DNA of 64,000 bases from Artocarpus heterophyllus (GCA_025403435.1 CM046331.1:32211893-32275892), one strand, 5' to 3'; numbered from the stretch's first letter, positions 23,101-33,885 are shown. A program made the numbers and translations. Notes: generated by a model from the sequence alone, not told the origin.

Positions 23101-23648
23101 AGGTGTCAAGTCCATGGTTCCTGCCCTTTGCTTATGTTTTTGTAGCAAAGAATGTTTTCAGCCTATTGGAAGCCGTGAATTGCGGGACTACACTAAAAGC
23201 TTGGTGGAACTTTCAACGAATGTGGTTGATTCGAAGGACTACCTCGTATTTCATAGCTTTCGTGGACATCATCAAGGGGAAATTAGGCTTTTCTGAAACA
23301 ACATTTGCACTCACCGACAAAGTTGTCACGGAAGATGTCTCAAAGAGGTATGAGCAGGAGATCATGGAATTCGGAAGCTCGAGCATAATGTTCACAATGT
23401 TGGCAACGTTGGTACTGCTTAACTTGTTCACACTACTTGGTGGAATCAAGAAGATTCTCATTGATTTGGATTTCAAGGCTTTAGAACAGCTGACTTTGCA
23501 GATTGTTCTTTGCGGGATAATAGTTTCAGTCAATTTGCCGGTTTACCAAGCGCTCTTCATTCGCCGCGACAAGGGCTGCATACCGTCTTCTGTTATGTTA
23601 AAGTCTGTTGTTTTGGCCTCTGTTTTATGCCTTATGCCTATATATTAG
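16810..23648 (+). CDS. CSLE1: cellulose synthase-like protein E (CslE), family GT2, 8 exons
   Basis: Exons are 16810-17117, 19928-20249, 20623-20763, 20841-20972, 21095-21307, 21491-21715, 22266-22613 and 23103-23648. All have GT-AG introns and the phases join into one frame of 744 residues plus stop, the usual CslE size. Two membrane segments lie near residues 28-45 and 66-87. The cytosolic GT2 domain holds SDDGG (about 150-154), DCD (318-320), ED (457-458, in PVEDIVTGL) and QHKRW (496-500), so the processive D,D,D,QxxRW set is complete. Several membrane spans follow to the C-terminus, which ends LMPIY. CslE proteins are membrane glycosyltransferases, probably of the Golgi or ER, whose product is not settled. 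The start is the first ATG after the GA-rich leader. Intron 1 is long (2.8 kb). No lesion is seen, so the gene is probably functional. Assignment to CslE rather than CslG rests on the overall sequence and is fairly sure. The number 1 is by family convention. Confidence 0.92.
17128..17456 (+). repeat. imperfect tandem duplication and TC microsatellite in CslE intron 1
   Basis: A (TC)n and TA run is followed by about 130 bp (attctcacacgtacatatag through aagcagaaaactttgttcgg). The same order recurs from about 17318 (attctcatacgtatatatag through aagcaaaaaactttg). The copy directly behind the donor site has the longer TC tract. Confidence 0.75.
17797..17905. mobile_element. MITE family 2 relic in CslE intron 1
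   Basis: Contains attgtagcatatgaaagctt and tacactgta, the signature of a family also present near 29.99, 47.06, 53.41, 53.64 and 54.38 kb. It starts agtgtttgaaaac and ends cttgccaaact, consistent with decayed inverted ends. Confidence 0.5.
21997..22178 (+). repeat. three tandem copies of a ~60-bp unit in CslE intron 6
   Basis: Units begin ttaaaagtcaagggacaagt near 21997, 22057 and 22118. Each continues through ctaaagttt (ccaaagttt in the third) to acaagaaagaata. Copies differ at a few positions. Located in the intron between exons 6 and 7. Confidence 0.85.
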
Positions 23649-24548
23649 AAGTTAGAGCATCTCATTGTAATAGAGACAATGTGCAAGTGATATGTGTCAG
23701 CATTTTCTTCTTCTCCTTTTGATGCTTTTGATCCAAAAGTGGACAAGTCTTTTTTTGTTAGGAAGAAATTAATTAGCCTTATTCAGTTCCAAAGTATATA
23801 TGAAAACTGATAAAATTCAAGAATATAACCCAAACAAAAGAAACAATCACAACATCTTATTAAAAGCCTAATTAATCAATTTATTTATTATTGGTAAAAG
23901 AAGCCTTCAATTCTCAGATATGCAAACACTTTCCCTGCGTATATAGCACACGATTAAAGTGACAGAGTATTAAGTCATGGACTAATTAAACCCGTAAAGA
24001 AATTATGCTTTGAAAATTCATAAAACATGAAAAAAATTTGCCCTAAAGAAAAAAAGAAGAAGAAGTTGTTAGAGATGTTTTTACATATTTGAGAACTCGA
24101 TTGCGATGAACACTTATTCAAGATATGTTTAAGGGTGTCATGACCTTTCGATCCTGTACTTTTATTTTGACAGATTATTCTATGAATTTTTTATTTTTGG
24201 TATTTTTGGTCCTTGACACTAACAGAGGTAATTACGTGCCAGGTAATCATATGTCCACATGGGCAATAACTTGAAATTTTATAGAAAGAGTTACATTATA
24301 TGCAAAATGTTCTCTTCAGTGCGGTTAGAACCCATTGATTATAAATTGGATTAGAATCATACTTACTAATTTCATCAAATTCGGTCTCCGAAATTCTCTC
24401 CAACTATACGGATTAATACGTCTTTTGCATCTAGTTTGTTTTTCTTACGTTGTGGAGGATATTTTCAACCAAAGAGCTTTCACATAGGGGTCCCTTTAAT
24501 TAGTTAAAGGTCAAAATAATGCTGGTCATTTGTGTTTCATAATGAAAA
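23649..24548. other. CslE 3' region and intergenic DNA
   Basis: Follows the CslE stop codon and runs up to the copia insertion. It probably contains the CslE 3' untranslated region. The part nearest 24548 may belong to the older minus-strand copia LTR split by the insertion. No gene is seen. Confidence 0.45.
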
Positions 24549-24553
24549 CCAAG
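24549..24553. other. target site duplication, left (CCAAG)
   Basis: CCAAG directly before the 5' LTR is repeated at 29592-29596 directly after the 3' LTR. Confidence 0.9.
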
Positions 24554-24816
24554 TGTTGGACAGTTAGAATAAAATCCCACGATTATTGGGATTAATTAGG
24601 GGATATTAGTTTTCTAAATTAAGCCTTTCCTTTTCTGTTTTTCCTGATTATGCGTTATCATATCAATCAGTTTATTAGGGTCTATTTTTGTGGAGATTTT
24701 GTTTCCTAGAATAGAGGAATCATTAGTGTATTTTTTTTTTAAATAGCACATAGCACTGTAAATGATTTTTTAGAATCAAGAGAATTATTTTCTTTTCTCC
24801 AAAAATTACTGGTTCA
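24554..24816 (+). repeat. 5' LTR of the copia element
   Basis: 263 bp, TGTTGG to ggttca. Matches the 3' LTR almost completely. A C in TTATGCGTTA here is T in the 3' LTR, as expected for deamination at a CpG site. Confidence 0.95.
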
Positions 24817-24828
24817 TGGCATCAGAGC
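24817..24828 (+). promoter_or_regulatory. primer binding site (initiator Met tRNA type)
   Basis: TGGCATCAGAGC begins directly after the 5' LTR. It is one base from TGGTATCAGAGC, the standard complement of the plant initiator methionine tRNA 3' end. Confidence 0.85.
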
Positions 24829-24873
24829 CGGACGTTCTACTGGCGTAGTGTCACCAGCACCACTATCATCTAA

Positions 24874-27800
24874 ATGGCTAATCTGACCTTGTCTACGGCG
24901 GAGTCCACCGCAGCTCCAACCGTGTCCAACCCATCTGTATCTCTCACCTTTAACCTTTTGGAAAACCCCTCAATCCAAGTTACAACACATAAATTAAATG
25001 GCAGCAACTTCAGAGAGTGGTACCAGTCTGTTCTCCTCGTCATTAAAGGAAGAGGAAAAATGGGCTACTTGACAGGAGCTGCAGCAGCACCGGAACCAAG
25101 ATCAGCAACCTACAATGTTTGGGAAGCAGAAAATTCGATAGTGATGGCATGGCTAATTAATTCCATGGAACAAAAAATTGGACGGATCTACTTGTTCTAC
25201 CAAACAGCAAAAGAAATTTGGGATGCAGTTAGAGAGATGTACTCGGATTACGAAAACATTTCATAGAGTTTTGAAATTTGGTCTACTATTCGCAACAGAC
25301 TCCAAGGTACTTCCTCTGTTACAGAATATTTCAATAAACTTTCTGAGCTTTGGCAAGAAATAGATTTATTCTACAACATTACTTGGAAGTATCCTGACGA
25401 TGGAATCCAATATAGCAAGATGCTAGAGAAAGATCGAATTTTTGATTTTTTGCAAGGATTAAATCAAGACCTTGATGAGGTTAGAGGCCGAATTCTTGGT
25501 ACAAAACCACTGCCTACACTAAAAGAAGTGTTTGCTGAGGTGCGACATGAGGAAAGCCGGAAGAAATTGATGTCTTCATTGTTTCCTAGTACAGCACCTG
25601 AAATTCCAGCACCAGGTTCTGCACTTGCCACATCCCGAAGTGGAGAAAATGAATCAAAGACTCAACGTGGGAAGGACAAGCAGCTTTGATGTGAACACTG
25701 CAAGAAACCTTATCATACAAAGGACACATGTTGGGACATTCATGGCAAACCTGCTGACTAGAAACCACGAAGTCAGAGAAGAAATAATAAGAATGCCTAC
25801 ACAGCAGAGATAACAGCCAGCAATTCTTCTCATCCCTTCACAACAGAACAAATGGAGATCCTTCAGAAGATGATGAACCCGCCATCTACAAGTAAGGAAG
25901 TTGAATCCACAACATCAAATGCTACTGCTTTAACAACTCATCAAGGTAAATACTCTTTTTTGTCACATTCTGGCCTACAACAAGCCTGGATTGTGGATAC
26001 AGGGGCGTCAGACCACATGACCAATTCTAGTGCAGGGTTTGTGAATTATAAACCATGTAAGAAGAGTATTGGCATTACAGTGGCAGATGGTTCTGCTTGC
26101 AAAGTAGCAGGAAAAGGGGATGTGGAAGTAAATGGGTTAAAACTAAAATCAGTCTTACATGTCCCAGATTTGAAGTGCAGTTTGCTTTCAGTTAGCAAAG
26201 TTACTAAAGATTTGGATTGTGCAGTAATGTTTCTTCCCTCTTATTGTAAATTTTAGGATTTGTCATTGGAGAAGACGATTGGCACAACTGAGGAGAGTAA
26301 TGGTCTCTACTATTTTTCAGGTGCTAATTCTACTCCAAGACCGATGTCACCTACTGTTTTTTCTTCGTTTTCTGATTCTAGTATTGAACTTTGGCATAAA
26401 AGATTAAGACATCCTAGTTTTTCATATTTAAAATATTTGTACCCACATTTATTTGTTAATAAAAATCCTTCTTCATTTCATCGTGATCATTGTGTTCTAG
26501 CAAAACAAACTCGAGCAACTTATCATCCTCACACATACAAACCATCCAAACCCTTTTATCTTATCCATAGTGATGTGTGGGGACCGTCTCGTGTGTCAAA
26601 TTTAACTGGAGAACGTTGGTTCGTTACATTTGTTGATGATCACTCACGGGTATGTTGGGTTTATCTAATGCATGAAAAATCAAAAGTGTTCTCTATCTTC
26701 AAACAATTCCACAAACTCATCGCAAATGTGTTCCAATCTCATATTCATATTCTTCAAACTGATAATGGGAATGAGTATTTTTCACATGAATTTAATGAAT
26801 ATCTTAAAGAAATTGGAATATTTCATCAAAGTTCTTGTGTTGATACTCCTCAACAGAATGGAGTTGCAGAAAGAAAAAACAGACACTTACTTGAAGTTGT
26901 TAAAGCAATTATGTTTGCTAGTCATGTACCACATTCTTTTTGGGGGGAAGCCATTCTCACATCTGCATATCTCATAAACAGAGTCCCAACCAGAGTCCTT
27001 AAACATCAAACTCCTCTAAATGAACTTCTTACTGTTTTTCCATCCACTAGGATTCTTAATTCTCTTCAACCTCATGTTTTTGGTTGTGTCGCATTTATTC
27101 GTAACACTCAACCAAATCGAAGTAAACTTGATCCACGTGCACTTAAGTGCATTTTTCTTGGTTATTCTTCCACACAAAAAGGATATAAATTTTTCCATCC
27201 ATCCACTAAACGTTTTTTTGTCTCATGTGATGTCACATTTGTAGAACATCAAACCTTTTATTCCCAAGTTTCTCTCCAAGGGGAGAACTATGTCCAGGGA
27301 GAAAAACATTGGGATCCTGCTATAATGTCTCTTCCAGTGTTTATTTCAAATTCACCTTTGGGTCAATCATAGTCCGAGTCTGTACCTTTGAGTCAATCTC
27401 AGTCCGAGTCTGTACAGCCAACAAATTTGAAAGACAGTGGTGACTTAGGCCAAGGGGGAGTGCCTAATTCTGCAAATCTGAAGGCAATCATGGTATATAC
27501 TAGAAGGCCAAAAACTCCAAAGCTAAACCATGACTCTAAACCTGTGGCAAGTCCTGAGATGGGTGACCAAGAGCTTGGAACAAGTCCAGAGATTGTTGAT
27601 CAAGAGGAAGTTGAGACAGTTGAATACGAAGAAGAGGAAGAAAATAATCTAGACCTGCCTATTGCAATAAGAAAAGGGGTGAGATCTTGCACTAAGCATC
27701 CAATTTTGAGTTATTACAGTCATTCCAAGTTGTCAGGAGAATTCAAAGCATTTATCTCAGAGGTTGACAAGACTCAAATTGCGAAAGATATTCATGAAGC

Positions 27801-29319
27801 CCTTCAAGATCCGGAGTGGAAAGCTGTAGTGATGGAGGAAATGAAGGCCCTATTAGACAATGGTAGTTGGGACTATGTGAAGCTACCAGAAGGGAGGAAG
27901 TTTATAGGTAGCAAGTGGATTTTCACAGTTAGGTATAGACCAGATGGGACTGTTGGGTGGTACAAAGCAAGGCTTGTTGCTCAAGGATTTACACAGACAT
28001 ATGGGATTGATTATGAACAAACTTTTGCCCCAGTTGCAAAACTAAACACTATCAGGGTCTTATTGTCTATTGCAGCAAATTTGGACTGGAAGTTATATCA
28101 GTTGGATATCAAAATTTTTTTTTTAAATGGCACATTGGAAGAAAAGGTCTACATGAGGACTCCACCTGGTTTTGAAGTTCAAGGAGATCCGAGCAAGGTA
28201 TGTAGGTTAAAGAAATCTCTCTACGGCCTGAAGCAATCACCTCGAGCATGGTTCACACGGTTGAGCATGGTCATGAAACAATTTGGCTACAAACAGGGGC
28301 AAGCCGACCACACCTTATTCGTAAAAAGGGGTGAAACTGGTAAACAGGCAATCCTCATAGTGTATGTAGATGATATGGTGGTCACATGTGATGATGAAGA
28401 GGAGATTGCAAATCTTAAAAAAAAACTACAAACTGAGTTTAAGGTAAAGGATCTCGGGACTCTCAAGTACTTTCTTGGTATTGAGTTTGCGAGGAGTAGA
28501 GAGGGTATCTTTATTTCTCAAAGGAAGTACACACTTGATTTACTCAAAGAGACTGGGAAACTTGGGTACAAGCCTGCTAGCACACCATTAGAATGTCACT
28601 GGAAGCACCAAATATCTGAGGAGGACCCTCCAGCAAATAAGGAGAGCTATCAGCGTTTAGTAGGGAAGTTAATCTATTTATCTCTTACTAGACCGGATAT
28701 TGCCTTCAGTGTGAGTGTTGTAAGTCAATTTATGCATGCTCCTACAAAAAGGCATATGGAAGCAGTTAACCAAGTCTTGAGATATCTAAAAGGGAGCCCA
28801 AGAAAGGGTTTGTTATTCAGGAAAACTGGAACAAGAGATGTTATTGGATACTCAGATGCAGATTGGGCTGGTGCAGTGGAAGACAGCAAGTCAACATTAG
28901 GATACTGCACAAAAGTATGGGGAAATTTGGTAACTTGGAGAAGTAAAAAATAGTCCGTGGTTGCTAGGAGTAGTGCTAAGGCTGAATACAGAGCAATAGC
29001 CCAAGGGACATGTGAATAAATCTGGATTAGAAGGTTATTGGAAGACTTGAATTTGCATATATCTAGTCCTATGACTCTATTTAGTGATAGCCAGTCTGCA
29101 ATAAGTGTGGTTCACAACCCAGTGCAACATGACAAGATGAAACACGTGAGAATCGACAGAAATTTTATTAAGTCCGAGATCAAACATGGAACAATTGTTC
29201 TCTCTTATGTTCCCACCAAGTCTCAAGAAGTTGATGTTCTTACTAAAGTTCTACACAAGTCAAGATTTGATCACAGTATTTGCAAGCTGGGAATGATTGA
29301 TATCTATTCACCAGCTTGA
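24874..29319 (+). pseudogene. copia gag-pol polyprotein with seven in-frame nonsense codons
   Basis: One frame from the ATG at 24874 to the TGA at 29317-29319 (about 1,481 codons) has no frameshift. It is cut by TAG 25264, TGA 25687, TAG 25759, TAG 26254, TAG 27370, TAG 28951 and TAA 29017. Domains in order: gag; a CX2CX4HX4C zinc knuckle (from about 25690, next to the TGA); aspartic protease with VDTGASDHMT (about 25993); GAG-pre-integrase (LWHKRLRHPS); integrase with HSDVWGP, TDNG and NGVAERKNR; reverse transcriptase with TFAPVAK and YVDDMV; RNase H with YSDADWAG. Each stop sits where family relatives usually have Gln or Trp, so each fits a C-to-T or G-to-A change. A short perfect-phase 30-bp duplication at about 27361-27420 keeps CAG (27400-27402) at the place where its partner has TAG (27370-27372). 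No active product is expected. Confidence 0.95.
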
Positions 29320-29326
29320 GGGGGAG
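29316..29326 (+). promoter_or_regulatory. polypurine tract of the copia element
   Basis: Purine run (ttgagggggag) directly before the 3' LTR. It overlaps the polyprotein stop codon. Confidence 0.85.
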
Positions 29327-29591
29327 TGTTGGATAGTTAGAATAAAATCCCACGATTATTGGGATTAATTAGGGGGATATTAGTTTTCTAAATTAAGCCT
29401 TTCCTTTTCTATTTTTCCTGATTATGTGTTATCATATCAATCAGTTTATTAGGGTCTATTTTTGTGGAGATTTTGTTTCCTAGAATAGGGGAATCATTAG
29501 TGTATTTTTTCTTTTAAATAGCACATAGCACTGTAAATAATTTTTTAGAATCAAGAGAATTATTTTCTTTTCTCCAAAAATTACTGGTTCA
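29327..29591 (+). repeat. 3' LTR of the copia element
   Basis: 265 bp, TGTTGGATAG to ggttca, followed by the second CCAAG (29592-29596). Confidence 0.95.
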
Positions 29592-29596
29592 CCAAG

Positions 29597-29947
29597 GAAG
29601 CAATAATTGGGCTGAGAATGTTTTCTTGAGGTAAGAGAAGACAAATGGATAAGGGTGAGAAAAAAAGGTCCTCAGGGCAATTTTATGAGGCCAAAGAATG
29701 TTTCCATTCATAGTGGATTCTCCTAAAATCCTATTGGTTACATTGAATTTAATAAAAACAAAAAAATCATTAATACAAAAAGAATATGCTAAGAGACAGC
29801 TGTCAATTGAATCTTCTAGACTACACGCTCCATTTCCCCACACGAGTGAGCAATGGCAGGAAAATCACAGGTTTGATTTTCTTGTGCGTGTGAGTGTCTT
29901 AAATGTCCAATTTGCCCTGTTTTTGTGCCTTTGGATATCTACCCAAC
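29597..29947 (-). repeat. part of the LTR of an older minus-strand copia element
   Basis: On the minus strand, the purine run AAAGGGGAG is directly followed by TGTTGGGTAGATATCC at 29947 and leftwards. This matches the polypurine tract and LTR start expected after the copia pol end at 29957-30640. The younger copia element inserted at its far side, so this LTR is interrupted or truncated. The other LTR end was not found. Confidence 0.5.
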
Positions 29948-29956
29948 ACTCCCCTT

Positions 29957-30640
29957 TAAGGAGAGTGTGGGTCACATACAGTGAGCTTGGAGTGGTTAAA
30001 ACCGTTGGTTAGAACCGTTTTTATTATTGTTTGTGAGAGTTTTTACACTGTAGTGATTTTTTTTTATTATTACTGTAGCATGTAAAAACTTTATCATATT
30101 CATGATTGAGAAAGTAGTAAAAACCACAACTGTCAGACAGGGGGAGCAGTTGAAAACTATTGGCTGAGAGTGGTTTGTGAAAATATCAGCTACTTGTTCT
30201 AGTGTTGGTACATAGCAGATTTTCATCCCCTTTTGAGCGATTTTTTCTCTTATAAATTTCTATGTGCTTGGTGCGTGAATGAAACACAGGATTTGCAGCC
30301 AAGGCAGCTGCGCTTATATTGTCACACCGCACAATTAGGGTTTGAGAGATAGCAATCTTCAATCCTTTGAGCAGAAGTGGAGTCCAATGTAGAAGACCTC
30401 GGGGCCTAGTGATGGTGACATATTGCAAAGCACCGATAGCGTTGCCATAAAGTGTGGGAGCAAGGAAAGGATCAACATCATTTAAGGCAAGTTTAATGCC
30501 TCAGACATTTTGGTGCGGTTCAGTATGTCTGCAATGTATTTTGCTTGGCTGAGATGTAAGCCTTGAGCCGAGCGATGTTCATCAAGATGTTGAATAACAG
30601 AATTGTTTCCTGTGACCAAAATGTCATGACATAGACGAGG
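29957..30640 (-). pseudogene. copia reverse transcriptase/RNase H relic, minus strand
   Basis: Minus-strand fragments appear in the right order: DILVTGNNS, then QAKYIADILNRTKM, then GNAIGALQYVTITRP, then LIVRCDNISAAALAANP with HSRTKHIEI, then YVPTLEQVADIFT, and finally KLTVCDPHSP just before the polypurine tract. Several internal deletions and frame changes separate them, and a MITE interrupts the last part (about 29990-30175). It is a dead remnant, clearly different from the 5-kb element next to it. It continues, if at all, to the right without recognisable motifs. Confidence 0.85.
29990..30175. mobile_element. MITE family 2 copy inserted in the copia relic
   Basis: Contains acactgtagtg and ttactgtagcatgtaaaaac, the family signature, and splits the C-terminal pol motifs VADIFT (right) and KLTVCDP (left). 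Ends are approximate (gtggttaaaacc at the left, gagagtggttt at the right). Confidence 0.6.
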
Positions 30641-31255
30641 AAATAGACATGACGAGTGTAAATGAATAAAGAGGAATCAGCAATGGATTAAGGCCCCAGT
30701 CAAGAAGAGCCGTTCGAAGATGCAATCAGAACCTAAAGCACGCCTATAGGAAAATTTACATAAATCTTTGGAACCTATAAGGAATCCCAAAAAAAAAAAA
30801 AAAGAATATATGTGCGCTGTAGGTACTATGGTATGGCAGAAAATTGTGGATAAAATAATGACAAACATTTTATCATTGTGTGAAATCAAAACAGATAATG
30901 AATAGATTTATGTATATATATATATTCATTAATTCATCACACCAAGACAAACTGGAACATCTTATTCATTGTACAAAAGAAATCCAAATTACATCAAGAT
31001 ATATATAGCAAAGACTTTTATTTCAAATATGCATGCATGCATGCAGTCGCAGATATAGAAAAATAAATAAATAAACAAATAAAAGACACAAGTTATGGTG
31101 GTACAAAGTACACACAGTACTTTATTTATGACAAATAAATCACACACCTAAGACTCAATTAAAAGACATTCACACTGAGATCAATAGATAGATAGGGTTG
31201 CGTATGGAGGTAACAATATGTATCCAATTCCATGAAATTAAATTGATGAAGACTA

Positions 31256-31462
31256 TTAAGTTTCCCCTCCACTACATAATCCCAAGCTACCGAGTAAATC
31301 GAATAGCAGGTCGCCTAATAACACTCTACCAGGAAGATCTAGGGGAGCATTTCCATCAAATGTCTGCAAAAGGTTTCTGGCATGAGCCATGGAATTAGCA
31401 CCAAACACAAGAAACACAACAAGAATAATTAGCACACACTTTGAATGTGATTTTGCATTGAT
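31256..31462 (-). CDS. small secreted-peptide-like gene, copy A (start codon uncertain)
   Basis: I do not recognise the family. The frame encodes a basic stretch (AKSHSK), a hydrophobic core of about 15 residues (VLIILVVFLVFGANS), then MAHARNLLQ and a tail ending GSLGLCSGGET before the stop at 31256-31258. This looks like a signal peptide followed by a short mature peptide with one Cys. The only in-frame ATG (31388-31390) lies after the hydrophobic core and would give 44 residues without a signal. The codon at 31460-31462, where a start would make sense, is ATC. A TATA box (tatataaa, minus strand, 31549-31557) lies upstream. Copy B differs from it by indels of 3 and 6 bp only, so both have been under coding constraint. 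An out-of-frame ATG (AATGCA, 31456-31458) opens a 9-codon uORF. The gene may be recently dead or may use a non-AUG start. Confidence 0.5.
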   Translation of the reverse strand: MNAKSHSKCVLIILVVFLVFGANSMAHARNLLQTFDGNAPLDLPGRVLLGDLLFDLLGSLGLCSGGET

Positions 31463-31548
31463 CTTTGTTAATTTTCTGACTTTCTCTTTAATACTGGACG
31501 CTAAATTGATCGATGTTGGAGTACTACTTGGGTACAAGTAGAAGGAAG

Positions 31549-31557
31549 GTTTATATA
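31549..31557 (-). promoter_or_regulatory. TATA box of peptide gene copy A
   Basis: tatataaa on the minus strand in the context catctatataaacc. The equivalent element is conserved in copy B. Confidence 0.6.
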
Positions 31558-31955
31558 GATGTAATATGATGGAATTATAAATTGTACATAGAATTTCTCA
31601 TGATTCATTTCATATGATAATATGAAGAAGACCTACTCGTGAAGCATTAGATTTGAAAAGATATATAATAAGTTTTTTTAAAGCTAATAAAATCCCAACA
31701 GCCTTTGGAAAAACAATGCCTTCTCTACTTTGGAGTTTCCTTGCAACCGGCCTGCACGTCTTAGCGGTTTAATTAATCTTCTTTTTTCACGATCATATAA
31801 ATCATGAGGATCGATCCTTAAATATACACATACGCACACAAAAATAATAATAAAAAAATATACAACGAGTGGTTTTCATAAGACGTGTTAACTTGTTATT
31901 TTCGACTCAGCTGTGTATATTCTCACATTTCTTCCAAATCTCTTTCTGTGATTTT

Positions 31956-32954
31956 TTTCTTATAAAAAAATTGCCAAATCGTCCTTAATTATTCATTTTG
32001 TTTTGTTTTTATTTTAAATTGAAAAAATACCTTATTCTGTAATAAATTAATTGACCACTCATAAGCTACTTACTTGAGGAGCACATGATATCTCCGTTCA
32101 AATTTTTTATTGTGTCATTAATTGGACTTGTTGAGCAACAAAATTTGATGTTTAGGGTATCACTTGCAAAAATTTTTAGTTCGGGTACTGAATTGTCAAA
32201 TGCTTAAAGTCTAGGCGGTTTTAGGCAAAAAAGCCAATACAAAATGAATATACTAGCCAAACAATGAGAGGAACATTGACAGTGGCTGAAAGTAATAATT
32301 GACTAAACTAAAATGAAAAAAAAAAAACTGGGGTTAGCATATAGTACTCAATAGAAAACCTCTTACTGACCTTTCAATTATTTTTTACTATTATTATCTT
32401 GAAGACCTTCGAGATTGGTGACCAAATTTCCATGACAAGATATATTTATAGCAATCAAGTTCAAACTTTGTCATAACAAATTAGCTAGATGTACTTGTCA
32501 CCATGATCTACCACTCACACCCGGGTTAGCAGTGACAAAGGATGGGAATAAATGTGGAATATACCATTCATTGTGCCCCAAATGAGCACCTCAAAGAATT
32601 CCCTTCTCCTCTGTTTTCAAAAATTGAAGGACGCATTAAAAGGACTACTCTTTGATATATCAAGTCGTGTTTGAAGTTTTGTTTCATCCATTGTCCTTCC
32701 TGTTATAATGTATGAAAGAAAGTTCTCCTTTCTCTCATGTTTGCTGCAAGGGATGAGAGATGGTAGCAAATTTCTACACCGAGAGCGGATCCTGTACTAT
32801 ATATATATATATTTTTATTCTTTTTATTTTCTTTTCCTTAGAAGAATATACGATTATTGAAACATGAAGTTACTGATATTATAAATTCGAAATCAAGTAC
32901 CGGGCATATCAAAACCACAATTTTCTTATTTCTTTTATTAGAAGAAAATCTCCG
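31956..32954. other. spacer between the inverted arms
   Basis: About 1 kb of AT-rich DNA between the two head-to-head copies, with no open frame of note. It should hold any shared upstream regulatory DNA of the divergent pair. Confidence 0.5.
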
Positions 32955-33329
32955 AAGGAGATTTAGAAGAGATATGAGAATATATACAACTGAGTCGAAA
33001 ATAACAAGTTAACACGACTTATGAAAACCACTCGTTGTTTATTTTATTTTATTTTTCTATTTTGTGTGTGAGATATATATGATTGTGAAAAAGAAGATTA
33101 ATTAAACTGCAAAGACGTGCAGGCCGATTGCAAGGAAACTCCAAAGTAGAGAAGGCAATGATTTTCCAAAGGTTGTTGGGGTTTTATTGGCTTTTAAAAA
33201 GAAAAACTTATTATATGTCATGTCAAATCTCATGCTTCACGAGTCATGCTTGAACATTTTATCACATGAAATGAATTATCAGAAATTCTATGTATAATCT
33301 ATTCCTCCATCATATTGTTTTCGCATATC

Positions 33330-33337
33330 TATATAAA
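33330..33337 (+). promoter_or_regulatory. TATA box of peptide gene copy B
   Basis: TATATAAA in the context catatctatataaacccc, 93 bases before the in-frame ACG and 168 before the first in-frame ATG. Confidence 0.6.
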
Positions 33338-33422
33338 CCCCTTCTACTTGTACCCAAGTAGTACTCCAACGTCGAACAATTTAGCGTCCAGTACTAGTGA
33401 GAAAATCAGAAAATTAACAAAG

Positions 33423-33638
33423 ACGATTGCGAAATCACATTCAAAGCTTGTGCTAATAATTATTGTTGTTGTGTTTCTTGTGTTTGGTGCTAATTCCATG
33501 GCTCATGCGAGAAAGCTTTTGCAGAGATTTGATGGAAATGCTCCTCGAGATCTTCCTGTTCCTGGTAGAGTCTTATTAGGCGACCTGCTAGGCGGTTTAC
33601 TCGGTAGCTTGGGATTATGTAGTGGTGGAGAAACTTAA
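33423..33638 (+). CDS. small secreted-peptide-like gene, copy B (start codon uncertain)
   Basis: Counterpart of copy A on the opposite strand, arranged head to head with it. The frame gives AKSHSK, a hydrophobic core (LVLIIIVVVFLVFGANS), MAHARKLLQRFDGNAP and the same tail ending GSLGLCSGGET, stop at 33636-33638. The only ATG after the TATA box is 33498-33500, giving 46 residues without the hydrophobic segment. At the place where a signal peptide would begin the codon is ACG (33423-33425), against ATC in copy A. ATG is one change from each. ACG is a known near-cognate start codon, so use from here (71 residues) is possible but unproven. The downstream MAHAR start is the alternative. The mature part is rich in Leu and Gly with one Cys and does not match CLE, CEP, IDA, PSK or RALF peptides by eye. 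Confidence 0.55.
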   Translation, partial: TIAKSHSKLVLIIIVVVFLVFGANSMAHARKLLQRFDGNAPRDLPVPGRVLLGDLLGGLLGSLGLCSGGET

Positions 33639-33885
33639 TGGTCTTCATCAAGTTAGATTCATGGATTTGGATACATATTGTTATCTCCATCCGCAACCCT
33701 ATCTATCTTTTGATTTCAGTGTGAATGTCTTTTAATCGAGTCTTTGGTTTGTTATTTATTTGTTATAAATAAAGTACTGTGTGTACTTTGTACCACCATA
33801 ACTTTTGTCTGTATTTTTTCTTCTTTTCCTATATCTGCATGGGTGCATGCAAGCATGTTTGAAATAAAAGTCTTCTCTCTCTTTC

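Larger units (their letters stand above)
24554..29591 (+). mobile_element. structurally complete Ty1-copia retrotransposon (5.0 kb)
   Basis: Two near-identical LTRs (24554-24816 and 29327-29591), a primer binding site, a polypurine tract and a 5-bp target duplication CCAAG define the element exactly. The domain order gag, protease, integrase, reverse transcriptase, RNase H is that of Ty1/copia. The LTRs differ by about six substitutions, all transitions, plus small length changes, so the insertion is fairly old. The internal frame is killed by nonsense codons, so the copy cannot move autonomously. Confidence 0.97.
30775..31955 (-). repeat. inverted duplication, left arm
   Basis: About 1.2 kb that matches 32955-34135 in reverse complement across promoter, coding part, 3' region and beyond. 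Examples: cttctctactttggagtttc here against gaaactccaaagtagagaag near 33137, and the poly-A/T runs at about 30790 and 34110. Both arms have small indels. Confidence 0.85.
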
